Shown here: positions 1 through 5,698 of the stretch, in pieces
How positions within the stretch are numbered: the first letter of the stretch is position 1
How the letters are laid out: each line of letters starts with the position of its first letter
DNA from: an uncultured Collinsella sp.
GTDB taxonomy: Bacteria; Actinomycetota; Coriobacteriia; Coriobacteriales; Coriobacteriaceae
Assembly: GCA_900552705.1 (NCBI GenBank)
Contig: USAX01000054.1
Coordinates: 1 to 11,895, forward strand
DNA: 11,895 nt
Direction of reading: 5' to 3'
Notes under the pieces: generated by a model
Told to the model about the DNA's origin: nothing
The model's database searches: none
Seen by the model: the letters and a program-made list of their open reading frames with translations, nothing else
Program-made: the position numbers and the translations under genes

Positions 1-161
1 GCGGCCTCCTCGGCCTTCTCGCGCTCGGCACGCAGGGCGGCCAACTCCTCACGCTCGCGGCGTGCCTCTTCCTGGGCCTCGCGACGAGCTTTCTCGGCGC
101 GGAGCTCTTCCAACTCGGCGCGTTCCTCGGCAGACAGTGGTTGGGACTCAAGCTCGGCCAT
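1..161 (-). CDS. Coiled-coil N-terminus of an unrecognised protein (partial)
   Basis: Reading leftward from an ATG at 161-159, the first 53 codons are open and continue past the window edge. After the opening MAELESQPLSAEE the sequence is almost entirely Glu, Arg, Ala, Lys and Leu with heptad-like spacing, which predicts a long charged alpha-helix or coiled coil. There is no signal peptide or membrane segment in the visible part. The start is supported by an AAAGGG Shine-Dalgarno site about seven bases upstream. The start codon lies only 18 bases past the U-tract of the tRNA-Ala terminator on the same strand, so a dedicated promoter would have to overlap the tRNA transcript, or expression depends on terminator read-through. 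I do not recognise the family and assign no function. Confidence 0.7.
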   Translation of the reverse strand, partial: MAELESQPLSAEERAELEELRAEKARREAQEEARREREELAALRAEREKAEEA

Positions 162-179
162 GGTACAGCCCTTTCTTTT

Positions 180-210
180 AAAAAAAGCCGCCGACACAAT
201 GTCAGCGGCT
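180..210 (-). terminator. Intrinsic terminator of tRNA-Ala
   Basis: On the minus strand a hairpin with outer stem AGCCGC/GCGGCT, one mismatch, and an inner GACA/TGTC stem is followed by seven U residues (A7 on the plus strand at 180-186). It lies 15 bases downstream of the tRNA 3' end. It also sits immediately before the Shine-Dalgarno site of the coiled-coil gene. Confidence 0.85.
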
Positions 211-225
211 TATCAAATCCAAGGG

Positions 226-298
226 TGGAGACGAAGGGAGTCGAACCCTCGGCCTCTGCCATGCGACGGCAGCGCTCTCCCAACTGAGCTACGTCCCC
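226..298 (-). tRNA. tRNA-Ala (anticodon CGC)
   Basis: The reverse complement folds into a complete 73-nt cloverleaf. The acceptor stem is GGGGACG/CGTCTCC with a G-U pair at the third position, which is the G3:U70 identity element of alanine tRNAs. The D arm is GCTC/GAGC, the anticodon stem is CTGCC/GGCAG around the loop GTCGCAT, and the T arm is GAGGG/CCCTT with loop TTCGACT. The anticodon CGC reads GCG alanine codons. The discriminator base is A and CCA is not encoded (the genome continues CCC). Position 32 is G opposite U38, a little unusual. It is flanked by its own promoter and terminator, so it is a single-tRNA unit. Confidence 0.96.
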
Positions 299-311
299 AG
301 GACAAGTCGAT

Positions 312-339
312 ATTTTACCTACGGCTCGCCAACTGTCAA
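312..339 (-). promoter_or_regulatory. Promoter of tRNA-Ala
   Basis: On the minus strand a perfect -35 TTGACA (334-339) is followed after 16 bases by TAAAAT (312-317). Transcription would begin near 305, about seven bases before the mature tRNA 5' end at 298. This is the best sigma-70-type promoter in the window. Confidence 0.8.
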
Positions 340-403
340 CGCCCAATAATCAGTCTTTTTGGGGCGCGGCTATTTTGACAACTTTTCGAGCAGGCGATCC
401 TCT

Positions 404-483
404 CGATGATTTTTCTGGGACGGGGATTAAAAAATCATTGTGTACCGAATGATTTTTTAATCCCCGTCCCAGAAAAATCATCG
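404..483. repeat. 80-bp palindromic element: perfect 36-bp inverted repeat
   Basis: Bases 404-439 and 448-483 are exact reverse complements, separated by the 8-base loop GTGTACCG. The arm contains the core CTGGGACGGGGATT flanked by A/T runs. The right arm ends 9 bases short of the stop codon of the PflX-like gene, so the transcript of that gene would form this hairpin just past its end and it may act as a terminator or 3' stabiliser. Its size, perfection and GGGACGGGG core resemble REP/BIME-type or MITE-like palindromes mobilised by IS200-like (RAYT) transposases, but no such transposase is in the window, so this origin is inference. Confidence 0.85.
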
Positions 484-492
484 GCGAACGCG

Positions 493-1431
493 CTACTCTG
501 CGCTGGTGAGGACGCCGGTGGTGTCGAACGCCGGGGTAAAGCTCTCGTCTACCGCGCCGCCTTCTTGCCAAAACATCGTCGTAAAGCCTAGGTCGTCGGC
601 GTGGTCGAGCACCTGCTCGTACTCCTCACGCGTCACGGCGCGTGCCAGGTCGCCGCCCTGCTCGCGCATGAGCGCATTGGGTGTGTACTGGTTCATGACC
701 GAGATCGGCACGTCGCCCACCGTCTGCCACACCAGGTCCAGCACGCGGCATGAGTCATCCGCATGCCCCGGCAGCACCAAGTGGCGCACGATGATGCCGC
801 GCCTCATGAGCCCGCCCTCGTCTACCAGCTCTCCCCCGCGGCGCTCAATCTCGCGCGCCATCTGGGCCAGACCCGACACGGCCACGCGCGGGTAGTCCTG
901 AATATGAGAAAGCGACTGCGCAAGCCCGGCATCGGCATATTTAAAGTCGGTGAGCCACACGTCGACCAGATCGCCCAGCGCCGCCACGGCGCTCGCCCGC
1001 TCATAGCCGCTCGTGTTGTAGACGATGGGGATGACCAACCCCCGCGCCCGCGCCGCGGCAATCGCGGCCGGCAGCAGGTGCGCGTAGTGTGTCGCCGTTA
1101 CCAAGTTAATATTGTTGGCGCCCTGGTCCTGCAGCTCCAACATAATCTCGACTAGGCGCTCGGGCGAAATCTCAAGGCCAAAATTGCCCGTCGAGATCTC
1201 GTGATTCTGACAGTAGACACATTTGAGCGAGCAGCCGCTAAAGAAGATCGTGCCTGAGCCGGCCTCGCCCGAGATAGGCGGCTCCTCCCACATATGAAGC
1301 GCCGCGCGGGCCACCTTGAGTGTGTCGTTAGCACCGCATACGCCGCGCGCACCCTCATCGCGTGCCGCACCGCAACGGCGCGGACACAAATGGCAGGCGG
1401 GCGAAAAAAGTTCGGTCAACGACGTCGGCAT
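493..1431 (-). CDS. Radical SAM protein, PflX type (COG1313-like)
   Basis: This 312-residue protein carries the radical-SAM [4Fe-4S] motif CSLKCVYC (Cys67, Cys71, Cys74) in the context SGCSLKCVYCQNHEIS, typical of pyruvate-formate-lyase-activating-enzyme-like proteins of the PflX group. An N-terminal cysteine cluster, CHLCPRRC plus a further Cys (residues 13, 16, 20 and 32), is characteristic of the group and suggests a second metal site. The family is expected to cleave S-adenosylmethionine to a 5'-deoxyadenosyl radical; its substrate is unknown. No glycyl-radical enzyme gene is adjacent, so a role as an activase is not supported here. The ATG at 1431 was chosen over an in-frame TTG at 1446 because a GGAG site (1441-1444) lies nine bases upstream. 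It is monocistronic in this window and its 3' end abuts the 36-bp inverted repeat. Confidence 0.9.
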   Translation of the reverse strand: MPTSLTELFSPACHLCPRRCGAARDEGARGVCGANDTLKVARAALHMWEEPPISGEAGSGTIFFSGCSLKCVYCQNHEISTGNFGLEISPERLVEIMLELQDQGANNINLVTATHYAHLLPAAIAAARARGLVIPIVYNTSGYERASAVAALGDLVDVWLTDFKYADAGLAQSLSHIQDYPRVAVSGLAQMAREIERRGGELVDEGGLMRRGIIVRHLVLPGHADDSCRVLDLVWQTVGDVPISVMNQYTPNALMREQGGDLARAVTREEYEQVLDHADDLGFTTMFWQEGGAVDESFTPAFDTTGVLTSAE

Positions 1432-1532
1432 AAAAACATGCTCCAAAACAATGATTCAGCAGCTCAAACGTAAAGGGACCAACCGCACAGACGGCTCGAG
1501 CCCAAGGCGCCGTAATCGTCCGACACGATTTT

Positions 1533-1538
1533 TATAAT
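1533..1538 (+). promoter_or_regulatory. -10 element of the 6S-like RNA
   Basis: A consensus TATAAT lies about 7 bases before the probable 5' end of the structured RNA. No good -35 hexamer stands 16-18 bases upstream, so promoter strength is uncertain. Confidence 0.5.
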
Positions 1539-1544
1539 GTCAAG

Positions 1545-1720
1545 ACTGGAATCGACAAAGTGCCGCTTTATGATGTAGGTATTCCGCCCCCCGCGGAGCA
1601 ACTGGGTGAACCGTCGCGTTTATTTAGGGAGCCCACACAGTCGTACCTAGTACAGGTATCCTTCGTTGTTAAGGACGCTGGAACAGTCGATGAGGGCACC
1701 CACCTGTTTTAGGTGGGTTC
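1545..1720 (+). ncRNA. ssrS: Probable 6S RNA
   Basis: A stretch of about 175 bases with no coding potential begins just after a TATAAT box and ends in an intrinsic terminator. It resembles, from memory, Firmicutes-type 6S RNAs: a central segment with CCGCGGAG and GGTGAACC, then AGGGAGCCC, and a 3' part reading GAACAGTCGATGAGGGCACC directly before the terminator hairpin. Visible pairings include an outer GTGCC/GGCAC stem (1560-1564 with 1695-1699), TAGGTA/TACCTA, and small hairpins TCCGC/GCGGA and TCCTT/AAGGA. 6S RNA binds the housekeeping sigma RNA polymerase holoenzyme by mimicking an open promoter and tunes transcription in stationary phase. The exact ends are approximate, and another structured RNA is possible until a covariance-model search is run. 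Confidence 0.6.
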
Positions 1721-1726
1721 ATTTTC
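1698..1726 (+). terminator. Intrinsic terminator of the 6S-like RNA
   Basis: An 8-bp perfect stem ACCCACCT/AGGTGGGT with loop GTTTT is followed by the U-rich TCATTTTC. It closes the ncRNA and is the reason to place the RNA on the plus strand. Confidence 0.8.
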
Positions 1727-1737
1727 GTAACGTGGGG

Positions 1738-1764
1738 GGTGGTTTTCATTTGCCGAAAACCACC
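1738..1764. repeat. 10-bp inverted repeat in the wecA-like leader region
   Basis: GGTGGTTTTC and GAAAACCACC (1738-1747 and 1755-1764) are perfect inverted repeats around a 7-base loop. No U-tract follows on either strand, so it is not an obvious terminator. It lies upstream of the promoter of the next gene and could be an operator; no evidence links it to a regulator. Apart from this hairpin, the 6S-like RNA and the promoter at 1796-1824, I see nothing else in 1432-1955. Confidence 0.5.
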
Positions 1765-1795
1765 ATTACAGCCCATATGGATCCCCGCCGGTATC

Positions 1796-1824
1796 CCGAC
1801 AAGCCATCGACAATACCCTAATAT
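1796..1824 (+). promoter_or_regulatory. Candidate promoter of the wecA/tagO-like gene
   Basis: CCGACA (1796-1801) and TAATAT (1819-1824) are spaced by 17 bases and each matches consensus at four of six positions. The predicted start near 1831 leaves a leader of about 125 bases before the ATG at 1956. Confidence 0.45.
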
Positions 1825-1955
1825 CTGGTAAGCGCGTGATTATCGCTGCGTGCAATTCCATGCACCCCCCTTGGTCGAGTATCATGGTTCGGCTATGCCC
1901 TTTGCGCTTAGCAACCTTTGACCTTTTCCTTCGACGCTTGGCGGTTTTTAGATTC

Positions 1956-3155
1956 ATGGCTTCATCCCCGAGCTACATACCGTATCTATGCGTGGCAGCG
2001 GCGGCCTTCATCACGACCTTCCTCACGGTGCCCCTGGTCAAGCGCTTGGCAATTAAGCTCGACGCCGTCGACTATCCTTCTAAGCGCCGCATCAACACCA
2101 AGCCCATCCCGCGTTTGGGCGGAACGGCGGTGTTTTTGGGCCTGGTCGTTGCCTGTATTGTGCAAATCCTAGGCACCTGGTACCTGGGTTGGCCGCCCGT
2201 TTTGGTGCCCCACCCCCGTCTGCACATCAGCTACCCCATACTTGCGCTTTCTTTTACCGTCATCTTTGCGACCGGCGCTATCGACGACGTCTTCCAGCTC
2301 AAGCCCAAGCAAAAGCTGGCCGGACAGGTCCTCGCCGCGCTTATCGCCTGTATCGGCGGCCTACGGATCGGCGTCATCGTCAACCCGTTTGCCCCCGGCG
2401 AGATCATGCTCGGATGGCTCGCCTACCCCATCACCGTGATCTATCTGGTGGCATTCACCAACATCATTAACCTCATCGACGGCCTCGACGGCTTAGCCAC
2501 GGGCATCTGCGGCATCGCGTCGTTCACCATGTTTTCGATGGCCGTTCTCTCGGGCCGCATCGACGCCGCCGCGCTCTCCATTGCGCTCTTTGGCGCCTGT
2601 CTGGCCTTTTTGCGCTACAACTTCAACCCCGCAAGCATCTTCTTGGGCGACTCGGGGTCGCTGCTTCTGGGCTTTGCGCTGGGCTCCATCTCGCTACTCA
2701 ACGTGAGCCGCACCGCCGCGCTCACCTCGCTTATCATCCCGCTCATCGTTGCCGGCGTGCCCATCATCGACACGTTTAGCGCCATCGTGCGCCGCAAGCG
2801 CGCCCACATTAGCATCGGGCAGGCCGACAAGGGCCACATCCACCACCGCCTGATCCAAGAGGGCTACAACCAAAAGCAGGCTGTGCTGCTCATCTATGCC
2901 TGGTGCATTATGCTTTCGGCCGGCGCCGCCGCGATCAACCAGGTCGAGGTGCCCATGCGCGTGCTCATCTTTACCGTGCTCGCCATTGGCTCGGCGGCCT
3001 TTGCCAAGCATCTACATCTGTTTGAGCCCGTGCTGCGCCACCATTACAACAAGCGCACGCACGAGGATGAGCTCGTCACCCCCGACGACCCCGCCTTTAA
3101 GCAGGAGGAGCAGGCAGCCGAGGAACGTAAGGAAGAGCGCCACCACAAGCTCTAG
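1956..3155 (+). CDS. Undecaprenyl-phosphate sugar-1-phosphate transferase (WecA/TagO family)
   Basis: This polytopic membrane protein of 399 residues belongs to the MraY/WecA/TagO superfamily. It is expected to transfer a HexNAc-1-phosphate (in most relatives GlcNAc-1-P from UDP-GlcNAc) to undecaprenyl phosphate, the first step of teichoic acid, capsule or other cell-wall glycan synthesis. The metal-binding motif DDVFQLKPKQK begins at Asp110-Asp111, NIINLIDGLDGLATG contains Asn172 and Asp175, FLGDSG follows, and the HIHHR motif is at 294-298. These agree with the WecA/TagO branch rather than MraY. About ten hydrophobic segments are present, ending in a charged cytoplasmic tail rich in Glu, Lys and His. 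The reading frame is open upstream to a GTG at 1836 and an ATG at 1884, but those would add an Arg-rich, non-conserved leader; the ATG at 1956 starts just before the first membrane helix. None of the candidate starts has a strong Shine-Dalgarno site, so the start is moderately certain. Confidence 0.93.
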   Translation: MASSPSYIPYLCVAAAAFITTFLTVPLVKRLAIKLDAVDYPSKRRINTKPIPRLGGTAVFLGLVVACIVQILGTWYLGWPPVLVPHPRLHISYPILALSFTVIFATGAIDDVFQLKPKQKLAGQVLAALIACIGGLRIGVIVNPFAPGEIMLGWLAYPITVIYLVAFTNIINLIDGLDGLATGICGIASFTMFSMAVLSGRIDAAALSIALFGACLAFLRYNFNPASIFLGDSGSLLLGFALGSISLLNVSRTAALTSLIIPLIVAGVPIIDTFSAIVRRKRAHISIGQADKGHIHHRLIQEGYNQKQAVLLIYAWCIMLSAGAAAINQVEVPMRVLIFTVLAIGSAAFAKHLHLFEPVLRHHYNKRTHEDELVTPDDPAFKQEEQAAEERKEERHHKL

Positions 3156-3277
3156 GGTAAGCTGCCGAGAATGTGCCAAGGCATCGCTGACCAAGTGCAA
3201 CTACATCGCATCAATCGCGTAAGCCACCCCTTGCCAGCCCCTCGCCTACTTACGCCCCGCCACTCCAATAAACGCGT

Positions 3278-3283
3278 TATCAT
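3278..3283 (+). promoter_or_regulatory. -10 element of trpS
   Basis: TATCAT within CGCGTTATCAT lies 31 bases before the trpS start codon, implying a very short leader. The same ACGCGTTATCAT string occurs upstream of rpiB, which supports its being functional. A matching -35 is not visible. The short leader has no T-box features. Confidence 0.5.
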
Positions 3284-3314
3284 CTTGACCCATGAACATA
3301 CGTTAGGAGCAATT

Positions 3315-4364
3315 ATGCCAAACGAGAACAGCTACGAAGTCGCGCTGCAAAAGAGCAACGCCATTCGCGAGGGCCTGGCCAAGACGCCCGACAAGTTCAC
3401 CATGCTCACCGGCGACCGCCCCACCGGCCGTCTGCATCTGGGTCACTACTTCGGCACCCTTAAGGGCCGTGTTGAGCTGCAGAACATGGGCGCCAAGACC
3501 AACGTGCTAATCGCCGACTACCAGGTCATCACTGACCGCGACACGACCGAGCACATCCAGGACAACGTGTACAACATGGTCATGGACTACCTTGCCTGCG
3601 GCATCGACCCCGACAAGACCATGATCTACGCGCACTCCGCCGTGCCCGCCGCCAACCAGCTAATGCTGCCGTTCCTGTCGCTGGTCTCCGAGGCCGAGCT
3701 GGCGCGCAACCCCACGGTCAAGGCCGAGATGGAGGCCTCGGGCCACGAGCTCACCGGCCTTCTGCTCACCTACCCGGTGCACCAGGCCTGCGACATCCTG
3801 TTCTGCAAGGGCAATGTGGTGCCCGTCGGTCGCGACCAGCTGCCGCACATCGAGCTCACCCGCACCATCGCCCGCCGCTTTAACAACCGTTACGGCAAGG
3901 TGTTCCCCGAGGTCGAAGCGCTGCTGTCCGAGACCCCGCTACTGCCGGGCCTGGACGGTCGCAAGATGAGCAAGAGCTACGGCAACGCCATCAACATCTC
4001 GATGACCGCCGAGGAGACGGCCAAGCGCATCAAGAAGAGCCAGACCGACTCCGAGCGCATGATCACGTTCGATCCCGAGAACCGCCCCGGCGTGTCCGGC
4101 CTGCTTTCAACCGCCGCCATCTGCACTGGCCGTTCCGAGGTCGAGATTGCCGAGGAGATTGGCATGGGCGGCTCCGGCCAGCTCAAGAAGTACGTGACCG
4201 AGGCCGTCAACGAGTACTTCGCGCCGATCCGCGAGCGTCGTCAGCGCTATGAGAACGATCTGGACTATGTGAAGGACGTGCTGCACGAGGGCAACCGTCG
4301 CGCTAACGAGGTCGCCGAGGCCACGCTCGCCGAGGTGCGCGAGGCCATGGGCATGGTGTACTAG
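3315..4364 (+). CDS. trpS: Tryptophan--tRNA ligase
   Basis: This cytoplasmic class I aminoacyl-tRNA synthetase of 349 residues charges tRNA-Trp using ATP. The HIGH-type signature is HLGH (residues 41-44) in TGDRPTGRLHLGHYFG, and the KMSKS loop is present exactly (217-221) in GRKMSKSYGN. The length is normal for bacterial TrpRS, with about 25 extra residues before the catalytic core. The ATG at 3315 was chosen because a TTAGGAG Shine-Dalgarno site lies eight bases upstream; the frame is open farther upstream but unsupported. One base separates the stop codon from the ATG of the broken HAD gene, so the two were probably co-translated before that gene was disrupted. No T-box or Trp-rich leader peptide precedes it. 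Confidence 0.97.
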   Translation: MPNENSYEVALQKSNAIREGLAKTPDKFTMLTGDRPTGRLHLGHYFGTLKGRVELQNMGAKTNVLIADYQVITDRDTTEHIQDNVYNMVMDYLACGIDPDKTMIYAHSAVPAANQLMLPFLSLVSEAELARNPTVKAEMEASGHELTGLLLTYPVHQACDILFCKGNVVPVGRDQLPHIELTRTIARRFNNRYGKVFPEVEALLSETPLLPGLDGRKMSKSYGNAINISMTAEETAKRIKKSQTDSERMITFDPENRPGVSGLLSTAAICTGRSEVEIAEEIGMGGSGQLKKYVTEAVNEYFAPIRERRQRYENDLDYVKDVLHEGNRRANEVAEATLAEVREAMGMVY

Positions 4365-4365
4365 C

Positions 4366-4510
4366 ATGTACCGCCTTGTTGCAAGCGATATGGACGAGAC
4401 CTTCCTCGACTCCAATCACGCCATCCCCGAGGCGAACATCCGCGCGCTCAAGCGCATGAAGGAGCTGGGGGGTTCTGCTCGTCCCCTCAAGCGGGCGCTG
4501 GTACTCGTAG
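4366..4510 (+). pseudogene. HAD-family (Cof-type) hydrolase, truncated and frameshifted
   Basis: The first 36 codons read MYRLVASDMDETFLDSNHAI and onward, a typical Cof/YidA-type HAD phosphatase start with the nucleophile motif DMDET (D-x-D). At a run of six G residues (4467-4472) the frame is lost. Reading with five Gs continues naturally as VLLVPSSGR, the expected second strand of this family, and then meets TAG at 4508. About 200 residues normally follow (cap domain and motifs II-IV) and are absent. So there are two lesions: a +1 change in the G tract and a breakpoint near 4495. The start codon is one base after the trpS stop. It is non-functional as a hydrolase. Confidence 0.8.
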
Positions 4511-4627
4511 ATGCGCAGCGCCAACGGTCAGGTGGAATGGATCTTGCGAGACGCCCTCAAACGCGCGGGAAGGCTGCCAAAGAAAGAGCCCTCGTTCAAG
4601 GGCACGCCCAAAGGCGAGGAGGGCTAA
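4511..4627 (+). pseudogene. C-terminal remnant of a ribbon-helix-helix (Arc/HicB-like) protein
   Basis: Directly after the TAG that ends the HAD fragment, an ATG opens 38 codons: MRSANGQVEWILRDALKRAG, then RLPKKE and a basic tail, ending in TAA at 4625-4627. The RSANGQVEWILRDALKRAG part matches, from memory, the second half of small Arc/CopG-type DNA-binding antitoxin-like proteins found in gut Actinobacteria and Firmicutes. The expected N-terminal beta-strand and first helix (about 30 residues) are missing and replaced by HAD sequence in the same frame. It has no Shine-Dalgarno site, and no partner toxin gene is visible. It is probably debris brought in by the recombination that broke the HAD gene. 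Confidence 0.55.
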
Positions 4628-4675
4628 GCCGGGAAGACAGGGCTCGGGCGCGGCCGACGTCGGGGCAAAGCCGCG

Positions 4676-4702
4676 CTCTGCCTCGCCAGCGCCGAGGCAG
4701 AG
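4676..4702. repeat. 10-bp perfect inverted repeat (hairpin 1)
   Basis: CTCTGCCTCG (4676-4685) pairs exactly with CGAGGCAGAG (4693-4702) around a 7-base loop. It is the first of two GC-rich hairpins separated by only five bases in non-coding DNA after the RHH remnant. No U-tract follows, so simple intrinsic termination is not supported. Confidence 0.7.
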
Positions 4703-4706
4703 TTGA

Positions 4707-4742
4707 GCCCCGCCGCTCCAAAGTCGAGCCGAGCGGCGGGGC
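4707..4742. repeat. 12-bp perfect inverted repeat (hairpin 2)
   Basis: GCCCCGCCGCTC (4707-4718) pairs exactly with GAGCGGCGGGGC (4731-4742) around a 12-base loop. Together with the preceding hairpin it resembles a REP-like paired palindrome or the end of an excised element. I see nothing recognisable between 4743 and 4841. Confidence 0.7.
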
Positions 4743-4841
4743 CAACACCAACCCAAAGCAAGCTCGCCCCCTCTATACGCACCAACCGGTCCCCGGAGGC
4801 ACCCGCCTTTGGAGACCGTTCTTTTCCCAGCTAGATGTCGT

Positions 4842-4910
4842 ATATAAAGCCTTTTGACAGCTCGATTTTGCCCCGTGGGGGTCAAATATAAAGACCTTTG
4901 ATGGTACGAT
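4842..4910 (+). promoter_or_regulatory. Candidate promoter and operator pair for the first XRE gene
   Basis: Two near-identical 16-mers, ATATAAAGCCTTTTGA (4842-4857) and ATATAAAGACCTTTGA (4886-4901), match at 14 of 16 bases and start 44 bp apart, about four helical turns. Each contains an AAAG/CTTT dyad. The second sits just upstream of TACGAT (4905-4910), a likely -10, where a bound repressor would block RNA polymerase. The XRE gene begins 64 bases after the -10. Autoregulation through these sites is inference. Confidence 0.45.
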
Positions 4911-4973
4911 GCTCGCGTCAATGACATGGTGGCTCTCGACAGGGGTCACCCCGACCCTCTAGGGAGCAAACGC

Positions 4974-5594
4974 ATGGAGCTGGGCTCGCACATCAAGGAG
5001 CATCGCACGGAGCTCGGACTGTCCCAAGACGATCTGGCGGAGCGCATCTACGTGTCGCGCCAGACCATCAGCAACTGGGAGTGCGGCCGTACGTATCCGG
5101 ATGTCCAGAGCCTGCTGCTGCTTTCCAACGTGTTCGGGGTGACCGTGGACTCCCTCATCAAAGGAGATGTGGAAACCATGGCACAGGTAATGAACGAAGC
5201 GGTCAAGAAGTACAACGCCCTCTCCACAATCACGGTCGTGAGCGCGGTCGTGTTTTTGGTGCTGAGCGCGTGGGCGGCGTTCCAGTTCGAATGGGGCTGG
5301 GGCATGCACATCGCGCCCACCGCGGCGTTTGCCGCCGTGGCGCTCGTCGTGATGCTCGTGGCGTTCGTGTATATGGAACGCATGAAGAAGCAGCACGACC
5401 TCGTCACGTACCGCGAGGTGTTGGCGTTTAGCCGCGGCGAGCAGGTCGATCGCGACACGCTCGAGGGGCGCCGTGAGCGCGAGATGAACCCTTGGGTCAA
5501 GGGCACGCGCAACGCGGTGCAGATCATCATCGGCGCCATCGCCGGCGGACTGGTGGGCGTCGGCATCGGCATGCTCGCCAAGATGCTGAGTTAA
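4974..5594 (+). CDS. Membrane-anchored XRE-family regulator (206 aa, copy 1)
   Basis: The N-terminal half is a Cro/CI-type helix-turn-helix domain (about residues 5-62) with the recognition region LSQDDLAERIYVSRQTISNW. It is followed by two hydrophobic helices (about 85-105 and 113-134), a cytoplasmic stretch with KKQHDLVTYREVLAF, and a third hydrophobic Gly/Ile-rich helix near the C-terminus (about 180-203). It should therefore be a DNA-binding protein tethered to the membrane; ligand and targets are unknown. It is a paralogue of the gene at 6249, with identical length and the shared motifs YVSRQTISNWE, YPDVQSLL, KGDV and DLVTYRE. The ATG at 4974 was chosen for its AGGGAG Shine-Dalgarno site; an upstream in-frame ATG at 4926 lacks one. 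A repeated dyad in its promoter suggests autoregulation. Confidence 0.88.
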   Translation: MELGSHIKEHRTELGLSQDDLAERIYVSRQTISNWECGRTYPDVQSLLLLSNVFGVTVDSLIKGDVETMAQVMNEAVKKYNALSTITVVSAVVFLVLSAWAAFQFEWGWGMHIAPTAAFAAVALVVMLVAFVYMERMKKQHDLVTYREVLAFSRGEQVDRDTLEGRREREMNPWVKGTRNAVQIIIGAIAGGLVGVGIGMLAKMLS

Positions 5595-5640
5595 AAGCGC
5601 GGGTACGCACCCGTTCCCCGAAATGGTATCCCCCTTAGCC

Positions 5641-5675
5641 CCCCCCATTCTGAAGATGTATGCCAGAATGGGGGG
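5641..5675. repeat. 12-bp perfect inverted repeat between XRE copy 1 and the small membrane gene
   Basis: CCCCCCATTCTG (5641-5652) and CAGAATGGGGGG (5664-5675) pair exactly around an 11-base loop, 47 bases after the XRE stop and 24 bases before the next ATG. Only GATTCCCGTT follows, so as a terminator it lacks a real U-tract. It may limit read-through or stabilise the upstream mRNA. A smaller CGGGT/ACCCG hairpin lies at 5600-5613. Confidence 0.6.
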
Positions 5676-5698
5676 CGATTCCCGTTAGGAGGTGCCCC

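Noticed and set aside
404..483. A CRISPR repeat or phage attachment site at the long palindrome.
   Set aside because: There is only one copy in the window, no spacers, no integrase, and no direct repeat of the tRNA 3' end, so neither reading is supported.
3156..3314. T-box or leader-peptide control of trpS.
   Set aside because: The leader from the likely -10 is only about 25 bases, without a specifier stem or antiterminator sequence. The tiny frame MNIR (3292-3306) contains no Trp codon and is probably chance.
4366..4857. An intact 163-residue gene from the HAD start to 4857.
   Set aside because: Only the first 36 codons are HAD-like. After the G tract the frame is Arg/Pro-rich nonsense while the HAD and RHH sequences continue in another frame.
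4487..4927. A 146-codon minus-strand open frame across the HAD/RHH scar.
   Set aside because: Low-complexity composition, no ribosome-binding site and no recognisable motif; it spans the hairpins and the XRE promoter.
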